From NCBI RefSeq assembly GCF_005938675.2, contig NZ_VCCH02000016.1, forward strand, positions 53,462-117,461: 64,000 nucleotides of DNA, read 5' to 3'. This document shows, piece after piece, positions 46,879-55,230 of the stretch; the stretch's first letter is position 1, and the number at the start of each line of letters is the position of its first letter. A model generated the notes under the pieces. It ran no database searches. It was not told the origin of the DNA and saw only the letters and a list, made by a program, of their open reading frames with translations. Both the position numbers and the translations under genes were made by a program. The DNA comes from Mycobacterium sp. KBS0706. GTDB lineage: Bacteria > Pseudomonadota > Alphaproteobacteria > DSM-16000 > Inquilinaceae.

Positions 46879-47049
46879 TCAGAATCGACGGTACTTGGCG
46901 AAAATCAGCCCTTCCCGCTCGACCCGCTCATTGTAGCTCCGGATCGCCTCGGCGTTCTCCTCCTTCCAGCGCTCCGCTTCTTTCCGGCGCCTGGCCTCGT
47001 CGGCCGCGTCCTTCGGGTCACGATCTTTCGTCTGGTTCCGCTCGGGCAT
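46879..47049 (-). CDS. 56-residue CcdA-tail-like mini-protein
   Basis: A 56-residue protein, too short for most gene callers, that reads MPERNQTKDRDPKDAADEAR then a C-terminus of ERWKEENAEAIRSYNERVER and EGLIFAKYRRF. The C-terminal 33 residues match the toxin-binding tail of CcdA (WK..NAEAI.S.N..VE..GL.....R.F), but the ribbon-helix-helix DNA-binding part is absent, replaced by a charged helix. GGGGGAG lies eight bases before the ATG, so translation is likely. It lies upstream of the ccdAB pair on the same strand and may be an antitoxin remnant or a dedicated anti-CcdB peptide. Confidence 0.7.
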   Translation of the reverse strand: MPERNQTKDRDPKDAADEARRRKEAERWKEENAEAIRSYNERVEREGLIFAKYRRF

Positions 47050-47093
47050 CTGATACGCTCCCCCGTGCGATCGCCGCAGTCCCGAGTCCCATC

Positions 47094-48632
47094 ATGCTCC
47101 TCCAGGCCGAAGCCATCACCCTCAAGATCGGCGGCCGGGCGCTGTTCCAGGATGCCAGCTTCACCGTCCAGCCCGACGACCGGATCGGCCTCGTCGGCGA
47201 CAACGGCAGCGGCAAGTCGACGCTGATCCAGGCGCTGCTCGGCGAGATCGAGCTGGACCGCGGCCGCGTCGCGCGGCGGCGCGGCCTCCTGGTCGGCCAT
47301 GTGCCGCAGGCGGTGCCGGCCGGGTTGCTGCCCCTGACCCTGCACGAGGCAATGGTGACGGCCCTGCCCGAGGCGGCGCGGGACGACCAGTCCTGGCGCG
47401 CCGACATGGTGCTGGACGAGCTGGGGATCGAGCCCGAGCAGTGGCACCAGCAGAAGGTCGCCGAGCTGTCCGGCGGCTGGCAGCGGCTGCTGCTGGTGGC
47501 GCGGGCGACGCTGGCCGACCCGGATCTGCTGATCCTGGACGAACCGACCAACCATCTTGACGTCGGCAAGGTGATGCGGCTGGAGCGCTGGCTGACCGAG
47601 CATCTGCGCCTGCCCTTCATCCTGGTGTCGCATGACCGCGAGTTCCTGGACCGGGTCACCGCCCGCACCATCATCCTGCGCGGCGATCGGGTGCGGACCT
47701 ACGGCACATCGTTCTCGCAAGCGCGACAGGAGCTGATCCGCGAGGACCTGGCGGCGCTGCAGCAGGCCGAGCGCGACGAGAAGGAGGTCGAGCGGCTGGA
47801 GCGCGCCGCCAAGCGGCTGATGCTGTGGGCCAATCTGAAGGGCCACAACCCCGGCATGGCCCAGCGCGCCAAGGCGGTGGCGTCCCGCGCCGAGCAGCGC
47901 CGGGCGGAGGCGACGGTGGCGCATCGCGAGGCCCGGCGGGACATCAACCTCGACAGCAGCAAGGTGCAGCGCGCCACGCTGGTGCGGCTGAAGGACCATG
48001 TCGTGCGCACCGAGACCGGGCGCGAGCTGCTGCGCATTGAGCAGGAGTTCATCCACCGCGGCGACCGCATCGCGATCCTGGGCCTGAACGGCACCGGCAA
48101 GTCGCACCTGATCCGCGACCTGATGGCGGCGATCACCCGGGCCGTGGCAGGCAACGCGCCGCTGGGCCAGTCGATCACCGCCAACCCGCAGCTGCGGCCG
48201 GGCTATCTCGACCAGCACCTGTCCGACCTGCCGCGGCAGATGCCGGTGAACCGGGCGCTGCAGGCGGCCTCAACCCTGCGCGACGCCGAGCTGGTGCGCG
48301 AGCTGCACAATATCGGCATCCCGATCGAGAAGCAGGCGACGCCGATCGCCAATCTCAGCTACGGCGAGCAGCTGCGCGTCACCTTCCTGCTGCTACGGCT
48401 GCGCCAGCCCAACATCTACCTGCTGGACGAGCCGACCAACCACCTGGACATCGCCGGGCGGGAGCGGCTGGAGGACCTGCTGTCGCGCGACGACACGACC
48501 TGCGTCTTCGTCACCCACGACCGCCGGATGCTGCGCGGCATCGGCACGCGCTACCTGGAGATCCGCAACCGCCGGCTGATCGAGGTCGACGGCCCGGACG
48601 AGTTCCTGGAACGGGCCGCCGCCGCGGCTTGA
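47094..48632 (+). CDS. ABC-F family ATPase
   Basis: A 512-residue duplicated ATP-binding cassette protein without membrane segments, of the ABC-F group that acts on the ribosome. Both cassettes are complete: Walker A GDNGSGKS (35-42) and GLNGTGKS, signature motifs ELSGGWQR and NLSYGEQLRV, and Walker B LILDEPTNHLD and LLDEPTNHLD. Between them is a charged linker of about 80 residues (REDLAALQQAERDEKEVERL) as in translational ABC-F proteins. It diverges from the CcdA-tail mini-gene with 44 bases between starts. Confidence 0.9.
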   Translation: MLLQAEAITLKIGGRALFQDASFTVQPDDRIGLVGDNGSGKSTLIQALLGEIELDRGRVARRRGLLVGHVPQAVPAGLLPLTLHEAMVTALPEAARDDQSWRADMVLDELGIEPEQWHQQKVAELSGGWQRLLLVARATLADPDLLILDEPTNHLDVGKVMRLERWLTEHLRLPFILVSHDREFLDRVTARTIILRGDRVRTYGTSFSQARQELIREDLAALQQAERDEKEVERLERAAKRLMLWANLKGHNPGMAQRAKAVASRAEQRRAEATVAHREARRDINLDSSKVQRATLVRLKDHVVRTETGRELLRIEQEFIHRGDRIAILGLNGTGKSHLIRDLMAAITRAVAGNAPLGQSITANPQLRPGYLDQHLSDLPRQMPVNRALQAASTLRDAELVRELHNIGIPIEKQATPIANLSYGEQLRVTFLLLRLRQPNIYLLDEPTNHLDIAGRERLEDLLSRDDTTCVFVTHDRRMLRGIGTRYLEIRNRRLIEVDGPDEFLERAAAAA

Positions 48633-48812
48633 ACCGGCCGGGACCATGCCCGGCCGGCCCCGTCGCCCACCCTCGCATATGCGGCTAGGAAAGCACTCCG
48701 ATCCATGGTTAGGATGGGTCGTTCCGAGGGGCGGCCATCCGTTCGGAGCGGCCACCGAGACGGCTGCCAGCCGAGGACACATAACGGGCGATTTCAAGCC
48801 GACGGAGTGCGC

Positions 48813-50384
48813 ATGTCCGACGTCATCGATCAGATCCGGGACGCCTACGACACGGTCCCGTATGACTCCCATTCCTTCCCGGCCACCTCCCCGGACCATC
48901 TCGAGACGGTCGCGCATCTCTTCGGCCTGTCGGCGCCACCGGTTGCGACCAGCCGGGTGCTGGAGCTGGGCTGCGCGTCCGGCGGCAACATCCTGCCGCT
49001 GGCGCTCCGGTATCCGGAGAGCCGCGTGGTCGGCATCGACCTGTCGCCGGTCCAGATCGCCGCGGGGCGGAAGGCCGCCGCCGAGCTCGGGCTGACCAAC
49101 ATCGAGCTGCACCAGGGCGACCTGGGCGAGATCGCGCCGACGCTCGGGGTCTTCGACTACATCATCTGCCATGGCGTCTACAGCTGGGTGCCGCCGGAAG
49201 TGCAGGAGGCGATCCTTCGCGTCTGCCGCGAGAACCTCGCCTCCGACGGTGTCGCCTTCATCAGCTACAACTGCTATCCCGGCTGGAAGGCGAAGGAAGT
49301 GGTGCGCGACGCCATGATCCTGCGCGGCCGCCATGCGGAGTCCAAGGAACAGCCGCTCGCCTATGCGCGGGGGATGATCGATTTCCTCTCCGGCGTCACC
49401 GATCCCAACAGCCTGATGGGCCGTATCGTGGCGGAGCAGAGCGGCACGCTGAAATCGTTCCATGAATCCTACCTCCAGCACGAGTTCCTCGAGCTCTACA
49501 ACTCGCCCTGTTATTTCGGAGCCTTCGTCGCGGCAGCGGAGACGGCCGGGCTGGCCTATCTCGGCGATGCGGTGCCGTCATCGATGTTCGTCGCCAATTT
49601 CGGCGCCTCCGTCGCCGCTCCGCTGCTGAAGGAATGCGGCGACAGCCAGATCCGGCTCGAGCAGTATCTCGACTTCGTCAGCAACCGGACCTTCCGCCAG
49701 ACCCTTCTGGTCCATGCCGACCGGGCCGGGGACATCTCCTACCGCCTCGATGGCGAGCGGCTGCGGGCGTTCCATGTCGCCGCCTTCCTGCCGCCCCAGG
49801 GCGATGCGGTGCTGGATGATGCGCCACGGCCCTATGGCCCGCCGGGCAGCCGCCCCCTGATCCTGCCGCAGCGATCGCTCAAGGCCGCGGCGGCGGCGCT
49901 GACGGCAGCCTGGCCGGGAACGCTGGATTTCCGGTCGCTGATGGCGGCGGTCGAGGCCGCCCTTCCCGGCGAGATGCCGGCAGAAGCGGAGGCGGAGGTG
50001 ACCGACCTGATCGAATTGCTGGTGATGCAGGATCGCGGGAAGGTCCGGCTGAGACCGGTGGCCAAGCCGGAACCGGCCTATGCGGTGCCCGAAGCGTGGC
50101 GGCGCTATGCGGCCTGCACGGGGAAGGCGGGGATGGCCCGCATCGCCAACGCCTGGCACGAATCGGTCGTCCTCGACGTGGTCGAACGCTGCTTGATCGT
50201 GAATCTCGACGGAACGCAGGAGGACGAGGCCCTGGTCGAGCGGCTCGTCGAAAGCGTCGCGACGGGCGATCTGTCCTTCAAGATTGCCGACCGGACGGCG
50301 AACGACCCGGACGAGATCCGGCGCTGCGCCGAGGAGCATCTCGACCGGGTCATCGCCCGGTTCCCCCAGCGGTTCGTGTTCTGA
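48813..50384 (+). CDS. Class I SAM methyltransferase with methyltransferase regulatory domain
   Basis: A 523-residue protein. Residues 1-200 form a Rossmann methyltransferase with a VLELGCASGGN SAM motif and VVGIDLSPVQI. It is followed by YKAKEV-type linkers and a roughly 270-residue C-terminal MRD (methyltransferase regulatory domain, PRTase-associated) region ending with a winged-helix-like tail. Such proteins often modify unknown substrates in Alphaproteobacteria. GGAG precedes ATG 48813. The last 35 bases overlap the convergent NUDIX gene. Confidence 0.85.
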   Translation: MSDVIDQIRDAYDTVPYDSHSFPATSPDHLETVAHLFGLSAPPVATSRVLELGCASGGNILPLALRYPESRVVGIDLSPVQIAAGRKAAAELGLTNIELHQGDLGEIAPTLGVFDYIICHGVYSWVPPEVQEAILRVCRENLASDGVAFISYNCYPGWKAKEVVRDAMILRGRHAESKEQPLAYARGMIDFLSGVTDPNSLMGRIVAEQSGTLKSFHESYLQHEFLELYNSPCYFGAFVAAAETAGLAYLGDAVPSSMFVANFGASVAAPLLKECGDSQIRLEQYLDFVSNRTFRQTLLVHADRAGDISYRLDGERLRAFHVAAFLPPQGDAVLDDAPRPYGPPGSRPLILPQRSLKAAAAALTAAWPGTLDFRSLMAAVEAALPGEMPAEAEAEVTDLIELLVMQDRGKVRLRPVAKPEPAYAVPEAWRRYAACTGKAGMARIANAWHESVVLDVVERCLIVNLDGTQEDEALVERLVESVATGDLSFKIADRTANDPDEIRRCAEEHLDRVIARFPQRFVF

Positions 50385-50802
50385 GCGGCATGGGCGCGGC
50401 CTCAACCGATGCCGCCTCCAGCGCCACCCGCGTGGCCAGGGTCAACGGTTGCGGGAGCGCGTCGAGGGTGAACCAGCCGGTCGCAGCCAGTGCTGCCGGC
50501 TCGCGGTTGACCGGATCACCCGCCGCGATGACGGCGCGATAGACCGGAGCCACCCAATGGCTGCCGGCGGCGCGGTCGATCTGGTCGACCAGGCACAGCA
50601 GCCCGTCGAGCCGCAGCGTCACGCCCAACTCCTCCTCGATCTCGCGCAGCACCGCAGCCTCGATCGTCTCGCCGAAATCGACCTTGCCGCCGGGCAGGCC
50701 CCAATGCCCGGCCTCCGGCTCGCGCCGCCGCTGCACCAGCAGCAGCCGGCCGGCGGCGTCGCGGATGAAGGCGCCGACCCCGAGCCGCGGAGCCTCCGTC
50801 AT
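50350..50802 (-). CDS. NUDIX hydrolase
   Basis: A 150-residue NUDIX protein with a perfect box: GGKVDFGETIEAAVLREIEEELGV. It hydrolyses a nucleoside-diphosphate-linked compound, and the QRRREPEAGHWGLPGGK segment is typical of MutT/ADP-ribose-type members. Its ATG overlaps the acylphosphatase stop (ATGA). The 3' end overlaps the methyltransferase gene by 35 bases in convergent direction. It is the last of four chained genes. Confidence 0.9.
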   Translation of the reverse strand: MTEAPRLGVGAFIRDAAGRLLLVQRRREPEAGHWGLPGGKVDFGETIEAAVLREIEEELGVTLRLDGLLCLVDQIDRAAGSHWVAPVYRAVIAAGDPVNREPAALAATGWFTLDALPQPLTLATRVALEAASVEAAPMPLRTRTAGGTGR

Positions 50803-51086
50803 AGCGTCGGCCCTTGGGCGAAGCCGGGATGGTCGGGCGGCTCCGCCTCCGTCGCCTGGATCCGGTCGACCAGCGCCATTCCCGGCCCATGCCGGCAGGC
50901 GGCGGCCACCCGGTCGACCGCCTCGGCCGGGCCGGACAGCAGCGCCTCGACCGAACCGTCGCGGCGGTTGCGGACCCAGCCGTCGAGCCCGGCCGCTTCG
51001 GCCTGGCCAGCCAGCCAGGCGCGGTAGCCGACGCCCTGGACCCGGCCGGTGATGCGCAGCGACAGCGCCTTGCGGTCCCCGCTCAT
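50799..51086 (-). CDS. acyP: Acylphosphatase
   Basis: A 95-residue acylphosphatase, hydrolysing carboxyl-phosphate bonds such as in 1,3-bisphosphoglycerate. The catalytic arginine is in the RITGRVQGVGYRAWL motif and the asparagine in GWVRNRRDGSVEAL. Length and motifs are standard. It sits in a chain with its upstream and downstream neighbours, each overlapping by four bases. Confidence 0.93.
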   Translation of the reverse strand: MSGDRKALSLRITGRVQGVGYRAWLAGQAEAAGLDGWVRNRRDGSVEALLSGPAEAVDRVAAACRHGPGMALVDRIQATEAEPPDHPGFAQGPTL

Positions 51087-51532
51087 GCCTCCTCCTCTTC
51101 CGGCAGATCGCCGCCATAGAGCGCGGCGGCGACCAGGCGGATGGCGAAGCGCGCCTCGGCCTCAAGCCGCTCGGCCTCGAACCAGTGCATGTCGACCGTC
51201 AGCGTCGGCGGGTCGGAGACGTGCAGCGCCCGGTTGCGGGCCCGGCGCAGCACGTCGAAGCGCTCGTCCAGCCCGGCCTCGGCGAACAACGTCCCAGCGT
51301 TGAGATACGGGTCGACGACCCGGCCGGACGCGATCGCCTGCTCGCGGAGATGCGCCTCGATCACCGCGACCGCCAGGATCACGGTGGCGACCCAGGCGCC
51401 GGCACCGAACACGGTCTCGAGCTCGACCAGCAGCGCCTGGGTGTGCTCGCCGACGGGGCTTCCTCCCGGCGCCGCCATGACGTCGGCGAACCAGCGGGTG
51501 CGGGCCTCCGCCTCGTCGCCAGCGGGTTTCAC
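51083..51532 (-). CDS. Hypothetical alpha-helical protein
   Basis: A 149-residue protein of unknown function, predicted all-helical. Visible landmarks are a TRWFADVMAAPGGSP start region, a hydrophobic helix (GAGAWVATVILAVAVIEAHLREQA) that may be amphipathic rather than transmembrane, and a C-terminal HWFEAERLEAEARFAIRLV helix. It starts with GTG 51532, which overlaps the preceding stop (GTGA), and overlaps the acylphosphatase start by four bases, so it is part of the same transcript. Confidence 0.7.
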   Translation of the reverse strand: MKPAGDEAEARTRWFADVMAAPGGSPVGEHTQALLVELETVFGAGAWVATVILAVAVIEAHLREQAIASGRVVDPYLNAGTLFAEAGLDERFDVLRRARNRALHVSDPPTLTVDMHWFEAERLEAEARFAIRLVAAALYGGDLPEEEEA

Positions 51533-51831
51533 TGGGCGAAGATCTCCTCGCATTTCTTCAGGTCGCCCTCGATTCGCGTCTTCTCCGCGCTGGGCGGGCG
51601 GTTCGGGCCGGCCATGTCCTTGATCCGGGTGCAATAGTCGGCCCAGGCGCCCATCGCCCGGTCGTCGACCCGGATCATGAACGGGTCGGTCGGGCCCGGC
51701 GGCGGATGCAGATCGTCGCCCTTGATCGAGGCGATCGGCGGCGGCGGCCCCGGATTGTCCGGCGGGGTGAAGCCGTCGCCGCAGCCCGCCAGCAACAGCA
51801 CCGGCAGGACGATACGGATGACTCGGTTCAT
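51529..51831 (-). CDS. Small proline-rich lipoprotein
   Basis: A 100-residue putative lipoprotein with an N-terminal signal (NRVIRIVLPVLLLAGC) ending in an LAGC lipobox. The mature part is Pro/Gly-rich (PPDNPGPPPPIAS, HPPPGPTDPF) with a terminal helix carrying two cysteines (DYCTRIKD and KKCEEIF) that could pair. GGGAG lies six bases before ATG 51831. It heads the four-gene chain and follows pccA. Confidence 0.75.
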   Translation of the reverse strand: MNRVIRIVLPVLLLAGCGDGFTPPDNPGPPPPIASIKGDDLHPPPGPTDPFMIRVDDRAMGAWADYCTRIKDMAGPNRPPSAEKTRIEGDLKKCEEIFAQ

Positions 51832-51847
51832 GGCTCTCTCCCGGCCC

Positions 51848-53812
51848 TCAGGCCGCTGCGAATTCCAGGATCTTCTGGTCGACCGCCAGGCTGTCGCCCG
51901 GTTTGGCATGCAGGGCGCCGACCACGCCGTCGCGCTCGGCCCGCAGGATGTTCTCCATCTTCATCGCCTCGACCACCGCCAGCTCCTGCCCGGCGCGCAC
52001 CGGGTCGCCGGCGGCGACCGCGAGCGAGACCAGCAGGCCCGGCATCGGCGACAGCAGGAAGCGCGACATGTCGGGCGGCACCTTGACCGGCATCAGCTCG
52101 GTCAGGGCCGCGGCGCGCGGCGTCAGCAGAACCAGGTCGGCCTCGCCGCCGGCATGGGTCAGGCGCAGCCCCACCGGGCGGCGGTCGACCTGCGCCACCA
52201 TGCGGGCGCCGTCCACCGTGCCGTCGAACAGCGTCTCGCCCGGCCGCCAATGGCCCTGGATGGCGAAAGACCGGCCGTCGAGCGTCACGCGCCAACCATC
52301 GGCATCCGGCGCCACCGTCACCGGCCGGTTCTGTCGGCCGGAACGTAGCACCCAGTCCCGCGCCCCCGCCGCGGCGCCCCGCAGGACGGCCTGGCGGTGC
52401 AGCAGGGCGGCGCCGAGAGCGGCGACGCGGTCGGCGGCCTCGCCCGCCGGCGCGGTGCCATGAAAGCCGTCCGGGAACTCCTCGGCAATGAAGCGGGTGG
52501 TCAGCCGGCCCTCGACGAAGCGAGGATGGTGCATCAGCGCCGCCAGGAACGGGATGTTGTGGCTGACGCCGCGGATGACGAAGCCGTCCAGAGCGCTGCG
52601 GATCGAGGCGATCGCCGCGTTCCGGTTCGGCCCGATGCCGACCAGCTTGGCGATCATCGGGTCGTAATGCATCGAGATCTCGCCGCCCTCGTCGACGCCG
52701 GTGTCGACCCGGACCCCGGGTCCCTCCTCCGGCGCGCGGTAGCGGATCAGCCGGCCGATCGAAGGCAGGAAGCCGCGCAGCGGGTCCTCGGCATAGACCC
52801 GAGCCTCGATCGCCCAGCCGTCGAGCCGCACATCCTCCTGCCGGAACGGCAGCTCCTCGCCGGCGGCGATGCGGATCATCAGCTCGACCAGGTCGAGCCC
52901 GGTCACCGCCTCAGTCACCGGATGCTCGACCTGCAGCCGGGTGTTCATCTCCAGGAAGTAGAAGGAGCGGTCGGCGCCGACGATGAACTCGACCGTGCCG
53001 GCCGAGCGGTAGCCGACCGCCCGGGCCAGGGCGCAGGCCTCCGCCCCCATGGCGCGGCGCATCGCCTCGTTGACGAAGGGCGACGGCGCCTCCTCGATCA
53101 CCTTCTGGTGGCGGCGCTGGATCGAGCATTCGCGCTCGCCGAGATAGACGGTGTTGCCGTGGCTGTCGGCCAGCACCTGGATCTCGATGTGGCGCGGCTC
53201 CTCGATGAACTTCTCGGCGAAGATCCGGTCGTCGCCGAAGGCGGAGCGCGCCTCGTTACGGGCGGAGCGGAAGCCCTCGCGCGCCTCGTCATCGTTGCCG
53301 GCGACGCGCATGCCCTTGCCGCCGCCACCGGCCGAAGCCTTGATCATCACCGGATAGCCGATGCGGCGGCTGACCTCGACCGCCTCCTCCTCGTCGGCGA
53401 TCGGCGCCAGATGGCCGGGCACGGTCGAGACGCCGGCGGCCTGGGCCAGCTTCTTCGATTCGATCTTGTCGCCCATCGCCTCGATCGCGTGGACACCCGG
53501 GCCGATGAAGGCGATACCTGCCGCCTCCAGCGCCGCGCAGAAGCGCGGATTCTCCGACAGGAAGCCGTAGCCGGGGTGCACCGCCTGGGCGCCGGTGGCG
53601 CGGCACGCCTCGACGATGCGGTCGATCACCAGATAGGACTGGGCCGAAGGCGCCGGGCCGATCGGCACCGCCTCGTCGGCCATGCGGACATGCACCGCAT
53701 CGGCGTCGGCCTCGGAGTAGACGGCCACGGTCTTGATGCCCATGCGCCGCGCTGTGCGGATGACGCGGCAGGCGATCTCGCCGCGATTGGCGATCAGGAT
53801 CTTGTCGAACAT
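51848..53812 (-). CDS. pccA: Propionyl/acetyl-CoA carboxylase biotin carboxylase and carrier subunit
   Basis: A 654-residue biotin-dependent carboxylase alpha subunit. The biotin carboxylase domain (1 to about 450) begins FDKILIANRGEIACRVIRTA and has GGGGKGM, EMNTRLQVEHPVTE and QRRHQKVIEEAPSP. A middle BT-type region follows, and the C-terminal carrier has AMKM with biotinyl-Lys near 618. The N-terminal block and BCCP match PccA best; MccA is the main alternative given ivd in the window. The open frame extends through the lrp gene and is trimmed to ATG 53812. No beta subunit is adjacent. Confidence 0.9.
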   Translation of the reverse strand: MFDKILIANRGEIACRVIRTARRMGIKTVAVYSEADADAVHVRMADEAVPIGPAPSAQSYLVIDRIVEACRATGAQAVHPGYGFLSENPRFCAALEAAGIAFIGPGVHAIEAMGDKIESKKLAQAAGVSTVPGHLAPIADEEEAVEVSRRIGYPVMIKASAGGGGKGMRVAGNDDEAREGFRSARNEARSAFGDDRIFAEKFIEEPRHIEIQVLADSHGNTVYLGERECSIQRRHQKVIEEAPSPFVNEAMRRAMGAEACALARAVGYRSAGTVEFIVGADRSFYFLEMNTRLQVEHPVTEAVTGLDLVELMIRIAAGEELPFRQEDVRLDGWAIEARVYAEDPLRGFLPSIGRLIRYRAPEEGPGVRVDTGVDEGGEISMHYDPMIAKLVGIGPNRNAAIASIRSALDGFVIRGVSHNIPFLAALMHHPRFVEGRLTTRFIAEEFPDGFHGTAPAGEAADRVAALGAALLHRQAVLRGAAAGARDWVLRSGRQNRPVTVAPDADGWRVTLDGRSFAIQGHWRPGETLFDGTVDGARMVAQVDRRPVGLRLTHAGGEADLVLLTPRAAALTELMPVKVPPDMSRFLLSPMPGLLVSLAVAAGDPVRAGQELAVVEAMKMENILRAERDGVVGALHAKPGDSLAVDQKILEFAAA

Positions 53813-53892
53813 CGTCCCTTCGGAGGCGGTCGGGCCATGGCGCAACATTGCGTCCCAGTCATGCCGCACCGCAACTGGAAAGCGGCCGAGGG

Positions 53893-54351
53893 TCACTCCC
53901 CCGCCGGCGGCAGCACCCGGCCGGCGACCGGCGAGGACAGGATCAGCGAGGAGGTGGTGGCGCCGAAGGCGGCGAGGCGCAGCAGGATCTCGTCGAGATG
54001 CTGGATCGACCGGGCCACCAGCTTGAACACATAGGCGTCCTCGCCCGCGACCTCGTGGCACTCCACCACCTCGGGCACGGTGCGGGCGAAGGCCTCGACT
54101 GCCGGGAACGCCTCCGCCCGGCAACGCAGCCGGACGAAGGCGGACAGGCCGTAGCCGAGCCGGCCGCGGTCGACCTCGGCCCGGAAGCCCTTGATGATCC
54201 CCTGATCCTCCAGCCGCTTCACCCGCTCGGCCACCGCCGGCGGCGACAGGCCGACCAGCCGGCCGAGCTCGGCATAGCTGGCGCGGGCGTTTTCCTGCAG
54301 CGCCAGCACCAGGGTGCGACCGATGGCATCGAGGCGGAGTTTCGCATCCAT
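53893..54351 (-). CDS. Lrp/AsnC-family transcriptional regulator
   Basis: A 152-residue leucine-responsive-type regulator. The N-terminal HTH (DAIGRTLVLALQENARASYAELGRLVGLSPPAVAERVKRL, residues 8-48, given as location) and the C-terminal RAM ligand domain (about 75-150) are complete. It is divergent from the LysE exporter at 54472, with about 120 bases between starts, an arrangement in which Lrp-type proteins often activate an amino-acid exporter. It may also affect pccA downstream. Ligand is unknown. Confidence 0.93.
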   Translation of the reverse strand: MDAKLRLDAIGRTLVLALQENARASYAELGRLVGLSPPAVAERVKRLEDQGIIKGFRAEVDRGRLGYGLSAFVRLRCRAEAFPAVEAFARTVPEVVECHEVAGEDAYVFKLVARSIQHLDEILLRLAAFGATTSSLILSSPVAGRVLPPAGE

Positions 54352-54471
54352 CCGAATCGCCCCCGTTGGTTTCGCTCTCGCATTGGTTTAATCGAAGGGC
54401 CGGCGAACCACCATTCGCGATCGCCCTGTTGTAACACGACGTAACACGAGGCCGGCGGCACCCCATACGTG

Positions 54472-55104
54472 ATGACCGATCCCTTCCTGTTCGCCAAAGG
54501 CGTCGCGCTCGGTATCGCCATTGCCGCGCCGGTCGGCCCGATCGGGGTCCTGTGCATCCGCCGGACGCTGATCCACGGCACCCGCTTCGGCATCCTGACC
54601 GGCATCGGCGCTGCCTTCGCGGACGGGCTGTTCGGCCTGATCGCCGCCTTCGGCATGGTGGCGATGAGCGCCTGGCTGATCACGCTGAAGGACGCGCTGC
54701 ACCTGATCGGCGGCACCGTCCTGGCCGCGCTGGCCGTGCGCACCCTGCTGCATGCCGGCCATATCGAGCGCGACCCGGAGACCGGGCGGACCGAGAGCAG
54801 TGAGATCACGGCGGTGGCCACCGCCTTCCTGCTGACGCTGAGCAACCCGATGACGATCCTGACCTTCGCCACCGCCTTCACCGCGGTCGGGCTGGCCGAG
54901 ACGCTGTCCATCGCCTCCGGCTTGATCCTGGTCGCCGGGGTGCTGGTCGGCTCCGCCTCCTGGTTCACGGCGCTGAGCTTCATCGTCTCGGCCACCGGCG
55001 GCCGCCTGACCCCGCGGACGCTGCTGTGGATCGACCGCGTCGCCGGGGTGCTGCTGCTGCTGTTCGCCGCCTATATGTTCCTGGCGCTGTATCTGCGCTG
55101 GTGA
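54472..55104 (+). CDS. LysE-family translocator (amino-acid exporter)
   Basis: A 210-residue six-helix membrane protein of the LysE/RhtB family. Family features are visible at the start (FLFAKGVALGIAIAAPVGPIGVLCIRRTLIHG) and in FLLTLSNPMTILTFATAF. It would export basic or other amino acids or related molecules. ATG 54472 is preceded by an in-frame GTG; either may be used. The Lrp-type gene reads away from it. Confidence 0.9.
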   Translation: MTDPFLFAKGVALGIAIAAPVGPIGVLCIRRTLIHGTRFGILTGIGAAFADGLFGLIAAFGMVAMSAWLITLKDALHLIGGTVLAALAVRTLLHAGHIERDPETGRTESSEITAVATAFLLTLSNPMTILTFATAFTAVGLAETLSIASGLILVAGVLVGSASWFTALSFIVSATGGRLTPRTLLWIDRVAGVLLLLFAAYMFLALYLRW

Positions 55105-55135
55105 GAGCCTGGCCGCTGCGCTTCGTTCTCCCGCA

Positions 55136-55141
55136 TTGACA
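55136..55141 (+). promoter_or_regulatory. Candidate -35 element for the secreted-protein gene
   Basis: TTGACA lies 90 bases before ATG 55231 in the gap after the LysE gene. The matching -10 (around 55159-55164) is poor, so this is only a candidate. Confidence 0.25.
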
Positions 55142-55230
55142 AGCCGCGCCGCTCTGGACGAGTGTGGCCCGCCCTGCGGGAAAGGCTCGAGACTAACCCG
55201 CCCGGAGACATCACACGGACGCGTCCTGGA

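Noticed and set aside
51848..54466. N-terminal extension of the pccA frame through the lrp gene
   Set aside because: The family start (FDKILIANRGEIA) lies at 53812; the upstream part is a different-frame shadow of the lrp gene.
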